NCBI GenBank assembly: GCA_025996865.1 | Contig: BNTV01000052.1 | Location: 1-32,404, forward strand | From: Bacteroidia bacterium | GTDB lineage: Bacteria > Bacteroidota > Bacteroidia > Bacteroidales > Azobacteroidaceae | Reading direction: 5' to 3' | DNA length: 32,404 nucleotides | Shown: in pieces, positions 8,701 through 18,068 of the stretch | Layout: every line of letters starts with the position of its first letter | How positions within the stretch are numbered: position 1 is the first letter of the stretch | Notes under the pieces: generated by a model | What the model was told of the DNA's origin: nothing | Seen by the model: the letters and a program-made list of their open reading frames with translations, nothing else | Databases searched by the model: none | Translations under genes and position numbers: made by a program

Positions 8701-9528
8701 TCCTGTTAATGTAGTCGTAACTGTTTTACCGTTAGCGCTTATTGTTACCGTAGCCGAATAATTTTTCTTTTCGGTAGGCGTAAAAGTGATTTCCGCTGTT
8801 CCGCCGTTAGCCGTATTGGTTTTGGAAACGAATGAAAATCCTGCACCGTCTATGGAATAAGTAAGATTTTCGGTCAGATTAACCCCCGCAATAGTCAACG
8901 TTTTAGTAGTGGATTTTCCTACCGGCACAGGCCCGAAGTTAATTGCAGCAGGGTCAAAAAGATACGTATCCGTTAGCGGACTCGCTGCCACAAAACTAAT
9001 GGCGCCGCCGGCCGCATCCGGGCCGTATTTATCAAAATACAAGTCATTGTTCGACTTGTCGATACCGCCGGTTCCTTTCAATGATAGACCGAGATAGTCG
9101 CCATTGGGATTCAGGATGGTAAAAACCTGTGCGCCGAGAACCGCTGAGTAATAGCGGTCTCCTTTTATATCCCCGGTCACGGTAGCGGCGTAATCAATTG
9201 TATTACCCAATCCGCTAATCAATTGATACTCGTTGGGAGCGGCAGTAGCCACTACTTTCCAGCGTGAACCCGGCTCATTTGTACCGTCTTCGATATTTCG
9301 AATCATTGTTCCAACTCCTTCATCAAAGTAATAACCTTTGATGGAGCCGCCATTGGTTACACCGGCAGAGCCGCCGATTCCCCAAATCCTTTGTTCCAAC
9401 CGGATATGATACCACACATCCGCACTGCCGTCAGCCGGGCTGATGATTGGCAAATCTGCTGCCGAAACCATTCCCCAAGAGAAAATAGTCAGCAGACACA
9501 TTGTTAAAAAAGTCTTAATTTGTTTCAT
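5716..9528 (-). CDS. Giant five-repeat lectin-like/ASH surface protein with T9SS-type tail
   Basis: The signal peptide is 1-23 (ends V-S-A-A-D). A W-Y-x-I/V-x-F-x-R-Q lectin-like module recurs near residues 38, 293, 549, 807 and 1064, a very even period of about 256. Each is followed by an N-x-Q-L-W-K/R segment of the ricin-like fold. Between modules lie four ASH/choice-of-anchor D type Ig domains, recognisable by V-x-F-G-x-V/I-P-x-G and F-T/N-P-T/S. The final about 50 residues (Y-Y-T-I-Q-G-I-K, then K-F-F-L-V-K) match a T9SS type A sorting domain. I infer a long, multivalent glycan-binding fibre at the cell surface. No catalytic motif is visible. It sits between the second SusD and the smaller lectin-like gene, 49 bases after SusD. 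Confidence 0.8.
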   Translation of the reverse strand: MKQIKTFLTMCLLTIFSWGMVSAADLPIISPADGSADVWYHIRLEQRIWGIGGSAGVTNGGSIKGYYFDEGVGTMIRNIEDGTNEPGSRWKVVATAAPNEYQLISGLGNTIDYAATVTGDIKGDRYYSAVLGAQVFTILNPNGDYLGLSLKGTGGIDKSNNDLYFDKYGPDAAGGAISFVAASPLTDTYLFDPAAINFGPVPVGKSTTKTLTIAGVNLTENLTYSIDGAGFSFVSKTNTANGGTAEITFTPTEKKNYSATVTISANGKTVTTTLTGKSDFNFPFQISDETGPNQYWYYIQFERQAVNNKVLQAGALSDAITQTPILGNENKQLWKIVGDWNEYRIVNKADAFELKYNMANNSYGLDDFYGDEFGFEPYNDTEDWQLRNESTGYREISGIESPTKRYLNDLDAAGDSITNYPVNNEGNRLVFISSTAQKLVVGLETVEYGSVPTGIGATVKKLVAAGGLNTTGAITAEIQGEGAAAFTLTSATLPAVGGEFEVVFTPTAVANYNATLVIKSAGMEDVTVKLTGKGRLLPFKVSSADASNEYWYQIQFARQPLKVITNNGTGTQVTQEVWDQEQAATNNQLWKITGTWDNFKIVSKLGGELFSAYGSEDYEDYIVAAAGDTHIALEKTTGTNLGWGFQNVKAQKAGDTQYINDRGGATVCLYGYFHNDEGGVLNFIPASAITIKASTASVGFIDIPNGLKSEKTLTVTSKGTTVNIDYALSGADASAFTVTNTTEGSTAGDPLVAIGGTLKISFNPTSVGEYVAVLTLSSAGAEDVKVVLAGNCIIPELPVTVSDDVNTTWYTVAFTRSYTSANTWKVWTAGLEGETIKQTTFTGRTDTELITENQLWKFVVAPSKTGYLAVAYSDLAAQHADDYVLAPQAEATPLSFKKVNGTWVLMSPVNNLALNDRARATVTTYSSAGTDGGNPLVFMETTAPDPVRIQILSKTIEFDTMEAGAPAIYSSNVIVKGYGLTGNINLALAGDVSAYSIVRAADSTAVGATLPQSGDTLKIIFNPSEKQVYNATLTLTATGASSKTIALSGSGALNLPIKLSTAAAPVWYYIGFTRQYDNNKNKVLSINADTLVQRVKIDGETAEANAQLWRFNGTLAAGYQIINHDGTAVAYDTISVNTEGAKVNRYRMKPEADGDYFRFAPGMDAANAGKWQMRNVTNAANGSYLCDASNLGLQVTNYSKSDAGNWLTIIPLIPTGIKTVPVDANDPVTSSVYYTIQGIKVQKLIPGNVYIRIDTHASKKTTAAKFFLVK

Positions 9529-9577
9529 GTAAACTTGAATTTAAAAGTTTTAAAAATATTATTTATTTATCACTTCA

Positions 9578-11299
9578 TTAATTATGCGGCAAATACCAAT
9601 TTTTTTCATTCATCAATTTTGTTTTCAGGGCGGCGTTTTCGCTTCCTTGACGGCGAGCGACGCGCGTTGCCAAAAATTCGTTGCCATAGTAACGGGCGAA
9701 ACGCATCAAATCGTGAAAGCGGTTGCCTTCATAAGCGGTTTCCATCGCCAATTCATCGCAAATCCGTTCATCCACAAAGCGGATGCTATCCGCCAATGTG
9801 ACGCAAGTTTCGGGAAACACATAATAGCTGTTGCGCTCCGAAGAACCGGAGCCGCGCGAATGCAACCCTATCTGGCGCACAACGGGGAATATTACTTCCG
9901 GAAAGTTGCAGTATTCCGGCAGCGGTGTTACTTCTTCAGGATTGACTTTTTCAGGGTCGGTAAACACCTGATTCGAGGGACCGTATTTCAGTATGGCAAA
10001 CGCCAGTGAAGGTTTTCCCATTCGATTGAGCGCTTCCGCGTAACGCAGGTAAAGGGGCCCGCCCCGATAAATATAGGATATGCTTACTTTGTCATTTCCA
10101 GACTCACCGCCGTATTTCGCTATAAACGGTAACGAATCCGATTCGGCAGCGGAAAAATATCTATACGAATTGAAGATAGCGCCGATATCAAAAGGTGGGT
10201 AATCATTGGCGGTATAGGTATATGCAATACGGGGCGCGCTTCGTAAATCACCGGTGGTATAAACCGGTTCGTCTTGCGGCGTTGCATTTGCGGGCAAATA
10301 AGCGTAATACTGGCTGTCCCATATATTCATCGATTCTTTCGACGGTTTTAATTGATAGGTACAATTGATTCCTGTCAAAGAACTCCACTCCGTGGGTAAG
10401 CACCAAGACAACAATTGCGAGCCGGTTTCATTTTCCGTAGTCGTATAAATAACAGTGATAAGGTCTTGGTCATTGTAATTATTGTTCCATCCGGTGAAAC
10501 CGGGGTCAATCCAATAGTGCATTCGGGAATTAGCTTGAAGCCTTTTGGAATACAGGTAATTATGATATTGTACAACGGCCAGGGCCGGGGCGTCCGTATA
10601 GAGATAGAGGTCGCCCAAAACAAGCGAAGCCGGAAGAAACGCATTCTCTATGTAAGAAATACCCGAATACGAAGGATTTCCAAAAGCCGTTTGCACCGCC
10701 AAGGCTTCCTGCAAACTGCGTTCCACTCGCGAACGTAATTCGGTCAAATCACTAATCCAGGCGGCGGGATTGTTTTTGATTTTATTCACGTCTTCTACCG
10801 TTAGGATAGGCTCGTCGTAGTAGCAAGCTTTTCCATAGTTCAATACCAACTGCATATAGACCCAAGCCCGGATGGTTTTCACGGCGGCTAATTCCTTAGC
10901 CATTACGCTTTTTCCAAGCGCAGTTCCGACGGTATCCGCGCGCTGTATAAAAAAGTTGCAGTTATTGATAATGTCGTAATATTCCTTCGTATTGATAAGG
11001 GGATTTTTGTCCGTTAATCCGAAATCGAAATTGGCGATTGCCTGCAAATCCATATTGGCATTTTCCGTTATGTCCATCAGTTCGCCCCGCAATTCGCCGA
11101 CAATCACGTAACGGTCGGCCAGCGACTGCATTTTCCGCATAATGCCCACCATCGAATAGAGGGTGTCGTTGGGCGAATTTAATTCAAATCCGTCCGTGTC
11201 TTTGTAATGGTCCATCTCGGTTTTCAACATATCTTCACAAGCGAAAGTCAAGGACAAAAGACATAAGGATAAAACGATAAATTTCAGTTTATTTTTCAT
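9578..11299 (-). CDS. SusD/RagB-type surface lipoprotein (second pair)
   Basis: A lipoprotein signal with the lipid-attached Cys at 21 (L-T-F-A-C-E-D) is followed by helical TPR-like segments and the family's C-terminal A-Y-E-G-N-R-F-H-D-L-M-R-F-A-R motif. SusD proteins sit on the outer face of the outer membrane and act as the substrate-capturing lid of the SusC channel. At 573 residues it has a normal length. The start is the ATG 13 bases after the stop of the SusC gene, which makes it the partner of that protein. The N-terminal region (R-Y-V-I-V-G-E-L-R-G-E-L) follows a frequent SusD pattern. The substrate cannot be read from sequence. Confidence 0.93.
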   Translation of the reverse strand: MKNKLKFIVLSLCLLSLTFACEDMLKTEMDHYKDTDGFELNSPNDTLYSMVGIMRKMQSLADRYVIVGELRGELMDITENANMDLQAIANFDFGLTDKNPLINTKEYYDIINNCNFFIQRADTVGTALGKSVMAKELAAVKTIRAWVYMQLVLNYGKACYYDEPILTVEDVNKIKNNPAAWISDLTELRSRVERSLQEALAVQTAFGNPSYSGISYIENAFLPASLVLGDLYLYTDAPALAVVQYHNYLYSKRLQANSRMHYWIDPGFTGWNNNYNDQDLITVIYTTTENETGSQLLSWCLPTEWSSLTGINCTYQLKPSKESMNIWDSQYYAYLPANATPQDEPVYTTGDLRSAPRIAYTYTANDYPPFDIGAIFNSYRYFSAAESDSLPFIAKYGGESGNDKVSISYIYRGGPLYLRYAEALNRMGKPSLAFAILKYGPSNQVFTDPEKVNPEEVTPLPEYCNFPEVIFPVVRQIGLHSRGSGSSERNSYYVFPETCVTLADSIRFVDERICDELAMETAYEGNRFHDLMRFARYYGNEFLATRVARRQGSENAALKTKLMNEKNWYLPHN

Positions 11300-11312
11300 A
11301 CTATTCTCTATT

Positions 11313-14300
11313 TTACAGATTAATTTTTATACCCACATAATATCCTTTTCCTATCGGGCTTAATGCGGCGTCGATTCCTTGATACAAGGTTTTATTATTC
11401 ATCGAAAATTCGGGGTCGCTACCCAGATATTTCGTCAGCGTCCAGAGGTTGTTTGCCGAAACCCACAGTGTAATTCCCTGCAAGAAAGGCGAATCGAATA
11501 GAATATCGTAGGACAGCGTCAGCGTTTTCAGGCGAAGGTAGCTGCCGTCTTCTATCCACCGGTCGGAAAAAACGTTGTTTCCCTGCGGATCGCCATAGAC
11601 CGCTTTGGGCATATTTGTCCGTTCCTGTTGGGGCGATTGCCAGCGGTTGACCATTGCCAGCGTCTGATTATGAAACCCGTCGCCTGATTCCAAACGGGCG
11701 CGCAACGCATTGTAAACGTCGTTACCGTAGGAATAGGTGAACAACACATCCAGCGACAAGCGTTTCCATTGGAAACGGTTGGTGAACGTTCCGTAGAAAT
11801 CGGGATTGGGGTCGCCAATTACTTGCCAGTCGGTGGAATTGATTTCTCCATTGTTGTCGGTATCGACAAAATGTACATCGCCCGGTCCGTAATAACTTCT
11901 CGTTCCGTTTGCTTTCAAGGAGTAAAGTCCTGCGCCGTTATGCGCAGCTTGCGCTTCGGCGTCGGTCATAAACACGCCCTGTGTTTTGTAGCCGTAGAAC
12001 ACGCCGGCCGATTTACCGATTTCGGTCAGCACTCTGCCGTTCAATATCTCGATATAAGAGGATTGATTATCGGGCAAGGCTGTAATTTTGTTTTTATAAT
12101 GTCCTGCACTGGCTCCCAATTCCCATTTCAGGTGTTTCATATTCAATACTTTGACGTTGAGCGCCAATTCGTATCCTTTGTTGGTCAGCTGGCCGTCGTT
12201 ACTCCAATAAGCATCTTGTCCGGCGAACGATTCCAAACTTTTCAATGTTAATAAGTGGTCGGTGCGGCTGCTGAAAACATCTGCCATAAGTTCCAAGCGT
12301 TCATTCAGGAGGTGCATGTCGATACCGAAATTAGCTCTCGCCATTGTTTCCCATTGAATGGATTTATTTTGAATATTCGCCAACTGCAAACCGGTAGCTC
12401 TGCCGACATAGCGAATCGAAGACAGATAGGAGTTGCCTGCAATGGGGTTTATATCGTCGTTTCCGGTTAATCCGTAACCGGCTCGCAATTTCAGGTAGTT
12501 GACTGCCGGCACGTTTTTCATAAAATCTTCGGAAGAAACCATCCAAGCGGCAGACACCGAAGGAAATGCCGCCCAGTTGACGTTCAACGCGCGGAATCCC
12601 GATTCGATTCCGAAGCGGGAAGAAGCATCGGCGGAAGCGGTCAATGTAAGGAAATATTTGTTCAAGTAATCGTAGTTGATACGGCCGTACCACGAGAACG
12701 ATTTCCAAGAGTCGTTTTCGCCGCTTACAAATTTATAGCCGATAGCGTCCGTCAACACTTTGATATGGTCGTTGCCTGTATTGTATCCTCGCGGCACATC
12801 CGACCGATAAGCGTCTGCCAAATAACGGAAACCGCCCGTCAAGGCCAAGCGATGCTCGTTTAAGTTCAGCTTCCAGTCCACCCGCGTATCGCTCATAATG
12901 GAGGTTTGATGCTGGGTCAAGTCGCGTACTTCGTTGATAGCTGCAAGACCATCTGGCCGTAAACGCGGCGCGACGCCTTCGCTGGGAATGAAGAACGATT
13001 CTTTCACCGAAGTTAAGCCGTAGCTGTAAATGGTTGATATGCGCAGATTTTTATTCACTTGCCAATACGGATTTACTTTCAGGCGGAACGTCAGGCGGGT
13101 ATTGCTTCCGTTTGCCTTTTCGAGCAGCGCCAAGGGGTTGGATACCAAATTTCCTATCTTGGGGTCAATAATATCGTAGTCCTCCATCGTAGTCGTAGGC
13201 TCTCCGGAGGTTGTCATACGATAGGGCGACAAGAAAGGCGCTTTAATCAAAGCGATGTATTCGGGGGAGGAAACAGCATCAATTCCCTGGTCGCGCAATT
13301 CGCGGGAAGAACGCGCCACCGAAACGTCTAATTTGGAAAACAAGTTTTCCGCCATCCTGATATCGGAATTGAAGCGCACGTTAAATCGTTCCATCGCGGT
13401 GCCGGAAAGGCTTCCTTCGGCGGAAGTGTATGCCATCGAGAGGTCATAGAGCGCAATTTCGTCTCCTCCGTTTACATTGAGCGCATAGTTTTGCGTCAGC
13501 GCATCGGTGTAAATCGCATCCGACCAATCGGTGTTATTATGGTATTTCCAATAATCCACTTGATTGACGTCGTTGTTCAAAAACGGAAACGTATTGATGA
13601 TTTGTTGGTCATTGGGGCGAGCGTTCGGAGTGTATTGGGCTATCCATCCCTGTATCTGGTTGGAAGCATATTCGCGGTATTGGGAGGCATTCATCATTTG
13701 CGGCGTGCGCGGCCTGGTGTTGACTCCCCAATAGAGATTCGCCGTGATGCGGGTAACCATGTCGCGTCCGCGTTTGGTGTTAATCATAATAATGCCATTG
13801 GCGGCTTTGCTGCCGTAGATGGAATTGTCATCTTTGAGGATGGTGATGCTTTCGATATCTTTTATATCAATGTTCGAGAGCGGGTTGGAGAAAAATCCAT
13901 TGTGAATGGAAGTGTTTTCCCATTGGTTGTCCCAAACTACGCCATCCACCAAAATCAGGGGTTGAGCGTTGGCGTTCAAGGAGTTCAAGCCGCGAATAAA
14001 CATCACTCCTCCGGTTCCGGGCGCTCCGGAACGTGAAACGGTGCGTATGTTGCCGCCCAAACGAGCTTGAATTTCGCTTTCGAGCGACAAGGCGGTCGAT
14101 TTGGAAAAATCCATTTCAACCAGACCGTAGCCGGAGGTGAAAAATTTCGAATAAAGCGAAATCGTCAGCTGGGTGCGTCCTTGTACAGGTACTTCGCGAA
14201 GTGTATAACCGGACATCGAAACCGACAGCATTTCGTTGAGGGAGGGTAAACCTATTTCAAAATCTCCTGTTTCACCGGTCATCGCGGAAATTAGCCTGTC

Positions 14301-14465
14301 TTGTGTCCAAAGTCGTGCGCCGGACAAGGGTGCGCCCGTTTGCGCATCGGTAATCGTACCGGTAACGGTGATTGTTTCTTTAGGCTTTACTTCCTGTGCC
14401 GTGACGGCGAACACGCTTAGCGCCAAAAATACGCCTGCAATAATTATTTTCTTCATTGTCTTCAT
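11313..14465 (-). CDS. SusC/RagA-type TonB-dependent outer-membrane transporter (second pair)
   Basis: I start it at ATG 14465 rather than the in-frame TTG at 14486, which would overlap the upstream gene; ATG 14456 also fits. The signal peptide ends V-T-A-Q. A carboxypeptidase-regulatory-like domain (V-T-G-T-I-T-D-A-Q-T-G-A-P-L) is followed by the plug with S-I-Y-G-S-K-A-A-N-G-I-I-M at about 215-227. The beta-barrel then runs to the terminal K-I-N-L. A calcium-loop-like D-T-D-N-N-G-E-I-N before G-D-P-N-P-D-F is typical of SusC. There is no STN domain, so it should not signal to an anti-sigma factor. It would import oligomers with TonB energy, together with the SusD 13 bases downstream. Confidence 0.95.
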   Translation of the reverse strand: MKTMKKIIIAGVFLALSVFAVTAQEVKPKETITVTGTITDAQTGAPLSGARLWTQDRLISAMTGETGDFEIGLPSLNEMLSVSMSGYTLREVPVQGRTQLTISLYSKFFTSGYGLVEMDFSKSTALSLESEIQARLGGNIRTVSRSGAPGTGGVMFIRGLNSLNANAQPLILVDGVVWDNQWENTSIHNGFFSNPLSNIDIKDIESITILKDDNSIYGSKAANGIIMINTKRGRDMVTRITANLYWGVNTRPRTPQMMNASQYREYASNQIQGWIAQYTPNARPNDQQIINTFPFLNNDVNQVDYWKYHNNTDWSDAIYTDALTQNYALNVNGGDEIALYDLSMAYTSAEGSLSGTAMERFNVRFNSDIRMAENLFSKLDVSVARSSRELRDQGIDAVSSPEYIALIKAPFLSPYRMTTSGEPTTTMEDYDIIDPKIGNLVSNPLALLEKANGSNTRLTFRLKVNPYWQVNKNLRISTIYSYGLTSVKESFFIPSEGVAPRLRPDGLAAINEVRDLTQHQTSIMSDTRVDWKLNLNEHRLALTGGFRYLADAYRSDVPRGYNTGNDHIKVLTDAIGYKFVSGENDSWKSFSWYGRINYDYLNKYFLTLTASADASSRFGIESGFRALNVNWAAFPSVSAAWMVSSEDFMKNVPAVNYLKLRAGYGLTGNDDINPIAGNSYLSSIRYVGRATGLQLANIQNKSIQWETMARANFGIDMHLLNERLELMADVFSSRTDHLLTLKSLESFAGQDAYWSNDGQLTNKGYELALNVKVLNMKHLKWELGASAGHYKNKITALPDNQSSYIEILNGRVLTEIGKSAGVFYGYKTQGVFMTDAEAQAAHNGAGLYSLKANGTRSYYGPGDVHFVDTDNNGEINSTDWQVIGDPNPDFYGTFTNRFQWKRLSLDVLFTYSYGNDVYNALRARLESGDGFHNQTLAMVNRWQSPQQERTNMPKAVYGDPQGNNVFSDRWIEDGSYLRLKTLTLSYDILFDSPFLQGITLWVSANNLWTLTKYLGSDPEFSMNNKTLYQGIDAALSPIGKGYYVGIKINL

Positions 14466-14482
14466 TATTTTTATCAATAAAA

Positions 14483-16102
14483 TCAATGTACAGGTTCCAA
14501 GAGGATGTAATCGACCAACATTCGATTGTTGTATCCGTTTCTTGCTTCCGCCGCAGTAATTCTACTCAACAGCTTGATTCTTATGGTTGTTACCTGCTCT
14601 CTGTAATTTGCTTCCGGAAATGTGATGGTTGTCAGCAGCATTTTTCTTACCGAAGTCGGGTTTGTTTCGTTGCTGGCGTCGTCGGGCAATTTTCCGACGC
14701 TTCCTTTGGTCACACCCACCAATGAGTTCCACACTTGCTTGTCAGCCACCAAGTTTTCGGTCGTGCGGTCTAAGTACTGAATATCGTACCTGACTTTCGT
14801 CCGTTCATCAATGATGTTTGGATAGATATAGCTTATCGGAGCAAAAACGGCATACACTCGATACTCGGCTTTCAATGTATTGGCAATTTTAAACAGCAGG
14901 AAGGTATTATCCGTTTTAGAGTCATTACCGTTGCTGATTAAGGTACAGAATTGGGATGTAATATCCGGTTTATCGGATATATAAATGCTTCTCACTTTCG
15001 CGGGCGTGGTGGTAATTCCTTCTTCCAGAAGGGTAGTTGGCGTAGCTTCCGCTTCCGCTTGTATGTGGTGTTGCCACGATTCCCAATAATTGTGTTTCAA
15101 TTCGTCGGTGATATAAACCAAACCGTTGCTGGCGGGGCTTGGCGCAGTCTGCGGGAACAAATGCGCCGGAGCATGGAAAACATTTTCTCGCGTCGAAATC
15201 AAGGAATCTTCTTCCTGATGTCCGGGAGCTTCTATCCTGCCCCGGAAAACCAAATCCTGCACGATTGCATATTGCGTGTTCCAATACTGCACGGAATCGG
15301 CATTCGGCGCCAAGGTTTCAAAATACGGCTTCCGCTGATTATAGGCTTTTATCCAAGCGGTGTTGTTCGGCAAAATCATAGAGTAAACACTGTCTTCGTT
15401 ATTGAGAAAACCGACGCCGTACTGGTACCTGCCGGTATAAAACATTTCGTTGGTTTCATAAAACAGCGAATCATACACTGCCATACCGTCCACATAATCA
15501 ATTATTTTTGAGCCGTTCGGGAGAAACACGCGGGTATGGAAATTGTCAAAATATTTGCGGATAGAATCCATTTCCGGCTCGGTCATATATTCCCAAAGGT
15601 TTTTCACAAACGGGATTTGTTCCTGCATGGTTTGCAGGATACCGTTGCTTGCCAACTGATTGGTCGTAGCCACTCGTGAACCGTTCATGGTGTATTGAGC
15701 GCCTTCGCCGGCAAAGCGTATTCGTTTTCCATTCAGGGTGAAAACAGTTGTTTCCGTTTGATTGTCGGCGGTGTATTTAAACCGGGCGATATGCGTCATC
15801 ACAATGTTTTTCAGTTTTCCTTCGTCGGTCATATCCAACTGCTCCAATGCTTCATTGACCGGCGCCCATACGGTAAAAGACTGGTCGCTCGACAAAAGAA
15901 CATCGTATCCGGTTTTTTTAACTATCCCGGCAAATCGGGAGAGCGTTGGATTTTGCTCAATCAACTGCCATAAGGTAAGATCGGGGGTAACGCCTTTTTC
16001 TTCGTTGTAGTGCGAATCAAACGCATCGTTACACGCCGGCGAGACGGCAAGCAGCAGCGCACACACGATATAGTATTTTATGTTTTTTATTTTTTGTTTC
16101 AT
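14483..16102 (-). CDS. FAS1 (fasciclin) domain lipoprotein, 539 residues
   Basis: I chose ATG 16102; the frame extends to a GTG at 16123 but the ATG precedes a clean lipoprotein signal (Cys24, V-S-P-A-C-N-D). A FAS1 domain starts near residue 42 (L-I-E-Q-N-P-T-L-S-R-F-A-G-I-V-K) with F-T-V-W-A-P-V-N-E-A-L, and a second FAS1-like segment follows. The C-terminal about 130 residues form a beta-rich domain ending V-D-Y-I-L-L-E-P, also found at the end of the preceding FAS1 protein. FAS1 domains mediate adhesion or binding. In SusCD loci such lipoproteins occupy the SusE/SusF position, so a surface binding role is likely. Its stop lies 17 bases before the next SusC start. Confidence 0.85.
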   Translation of the reverse strand: MKQKIKNIKYYIVCALLLAVSPACNDAFDSHYNEEKGVTPDLTLWQLIEQNPTLSRFAGIVKKTGYDVLLSSDQSFTVWAPVNEALEQLDMTDEGKLKNIVMTHIARFKYTADNQTETTVFTLNGKRIRFAGEGAQYTMNGSRVATTNQLASNGILQTMQEQIPFVKNLWEYMTEPEMDSIRKYFDNFHTRVFLPNGSKIIDYVDGMAVYDSLFYETNEMFYTGRYQYGVGFLNNEDSVYSMILPNNTAWIKAYNQRKPYFETLAPNADSVQYWNTQYAIVQDLVFRGRIEAPGHQEEDSLISTRENVFHAPAHLFPQTAPSPASNGLVYITDELKHNYWESWQHHIQAEAEATPTTLLEEGITTTPAKVRSIYISDKPDITSQFCTLISNGNDSKTDNTFLLFKIANTLKAEYRVYAVFAPISYIYPNIIDERTKVRYDIQYLDRTTENLVADKQVWNSLVGVTKGSVGKLPDDASNETNPTSVRKMLLTTITFPEANYREQVTTIRIKLLSRITAAEARNGYNNRMLVDYILLEPVH

Positions 16103-16129
16103 ACGTAAATAATTTATTATCACTAATCA

Positions 16130-18043
16130 CTAATTTGTTCCTTCGTTTTCCCAAATAGAGCGAGGTGCAAATTCAATGTAATCAACCATAAATTCTCTAT
16201 CCAAGCGTTCTTCCACCGATTTTACGCGCAGGATATGCGCGCCGGCGTCCAAGTAGCCTTTGAAGACAACTACGCGCAGCGATCCGCTGTAATCGCGCAG
16301 CGAACGGGCGCCGTTAACGCTTGCCGCGCCGGGTCCTTTCATAAAGCCGCGGTTGTGCATCATTTTGTCGTTTTCGATGATCGCGTCTTCCGTTTTCAAG
16401 TCGGAATCCGATTTCCATCCGATGTCGGCATGGGTAGCGGATTTGGTCATATCCAACGGAATACCGCTGGGTTTTCCGTCGAAAAACAGTTGAGCCACGC
16501 CTCGACGGGAGTTTGCCGTATAACCGAAGCGCACTTCGTAGGTACCGGCAGGCACCGGCGGCAGGCGCAATTTAAAATCATATTTTCCGAAAAACAAGAG
16601 TTCGTCACATTCCATATTGGTATCCGTACCCTTGGTTCCCCAATATTCCATTTGGGTTTCCGGTGTGTAAGTCAGGTTTTTGAAATAGCCTTCCGGAATG
16701 ATGTAACCATAACCGGCGCCCGATTTGTCGTAATTGCCGCGCAATTTATTGGTTGCCATTTCCGGCAAGAGCGTGGTGGCATCGAAGCGGATTCGTTTCG
16801 ACAGAAGATATTCGCTCATTCCTTCCACCGTTAATATCCGGTCGATTTCGTGATAAACGCCGTTTTCCGCCCGTTTATCGCAATATTCGGCGAGAATGCG
16901 GACGCCGGGATTGGAACCGAAACGGTTGAAGACGGGTATATCCCGTTGGCTTATCGTAGCCGGTTTTGCTTCTATCAGTGTATTCGGGCAGAGCGTTTCG
17001 ACATATTCGCTCCAAATACTTTCGGAAAGATAAGGCTCTGTGTAATAGACCGAACGGTCGCCCAAAAATTCCTTGCGCAACAGACCTCTGTCCAATAAAT
17101 GATAAGCGATGAAGCGGTTGAAACTGTTGTGCCGGTCGGTAATATCGGTAATGTTCGCATCTTCCGGATAAATCCGGTTATAGATGGAAGCGGCATACAA
17201 CTTCAAGCCATCGAAAGTCGGCTCGAATCCGGCGGCGGACAAGGCTTTTTTATAGGTTTCGTCGCTTTCTATCAAAGCGGTAAATTCGATGTGGCAAAAT
17301 CGCGGCGTAGCATACACCATATTGTTTTGGCTACCGGCTTTCGACACGATACCCGTTTCGGTGGGGTCAACGATTTTGCGAATGGAATCGTAAGCGTTGT
17401 TGTTCATCGCCATCAATTCATCTTCCAGGCGGGTTTGTTTCAATGCGAGGCTGAACCACGAAAAGCGTTCGTCCGCTTCAATCACCCCCGGCAATTGAAT
17501 TTTGGCGGCAGCCAATGCGCGACCGAGTGTATGAATTACCCCGTTGTGTACTTTCTGGTCCATAATAACAATCGGTGAAGTTTCATTCACAAATATCTCT
17601 ACCTTGTCGTTGACAACTTCCGAGCGAATCGTGATAAACCGGTTGCTCATGGATGGAATTTCCAGACGCGCTTGTGGAAAACGGGACGACAAATACACAT
17701 CACTTACATTTTTCGCCGATACAATATGGTCATAGACAAATTCGCGTATTTCATCCGCCGTCATACTTGCCGAAGTAATGCCCGTTTTTGCATAATATTC
17801 GCGCATGGCTGCATTATTGGGAACAAAACAGGTATAGTTTCCATAGGCATTCAGCAATTCGGCTACTCCTGTAGCACGCAAGAGTTCTAAAAATTCGGAA
17901 TATTCTGCCGGATTTTTTTCTAAAAACGAGGTAGCCAAATCGTCTTGAAAAGTCGTCAAATTATCTTCTCCGGCAACGTCTGTGCACGAGTGGAAAAGCG
18001 TTGTTGACAGCAGTAAACTTAAAAAACAAACAATATATCTCAT
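16130..18043 (-). CDS. FAS1 domain lipoprotein with C-terminal beta-sandwich, 637 residues
   Basis: Lipobox L-F-H-S-C places the lipidated Cys at 20. FAS1 unit 1 is about 35-175 (F-L-E-L-L-R-A-T-G-V, N-Y-T-C-F-V-P-N-N-A-A, then V-H-N-G-V-I-H-T-L). A second unit covers about 185-420. From about 445 to the end is a carbohydrate-binding-like beta-sandwich: Y-E-V-R-F-G-Y, L-F-F-D-G-K-P-S-G-I-P-L, and a closing F-M-V-D-Y-I-E-F-A-P. This C-terminal shape is common in Bacteroidota FAS1 lipoproteins of SusCD loci. I infer a surface-exposed accessory binding protein. It follows the first SusD by 25 bases. Confidence 0.85.
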   Translation of the reverse strand: MRYIVCFLSLLLSTTLFHSCTDVAGEDNLTTFQDDLATSFLEKNPAEYSEFLELLRATGVAELLNAYGNYTCFVPNNAAMREYYAKTGITSASMTADEIREFVYDHIVSAKNVSDVYLSSRFPQARLEIPSMSNRFITIRSEVVNDKVEIFVNETSPIVIMDQKVHNGVIHTLGRALAAAKIQLPGVIEADERFSWFSLALKQTRLEDELMAMNNNAYDSIRKIVDPTETGIVSKAGSQNNMVYATPRFCHIEFTALIESDETYKKALSAAGFEPTFDGLKLYAASIYNRIYPEDANITDITDRHNSFNRFIAYHLLDRGLLRKEFLGDRSVYYTEPYLSESIWSEYVETLCPNTLIEAKPATISQRDIPVFNRFGSNPGVRILAEYCDKRAENGVYHEIDRILTVEGMSEYLLSKRIRFDATTLLPEMATNKLRGNYDKSGAGYGYIIPEGYFKNLTYTPETQMEYWGTKGTDTNMECDELLFFGKYDFKLRLPPVPAGTYEVRFGYTANSRRGVAQLFFDGKPSGIPLDMTKSATHADIGWKSDSDLKTEDAIIENDKMMHNRGFMKGPGAASVNGARSLRDYSGSLRVVVFKGYLDAGAHILRVKSVEERLDREFMVDYIEFAPRSIWENEGTN

Positions 18044-18068
18044 AATTTTCTTTTTTATTATCTGTTAA

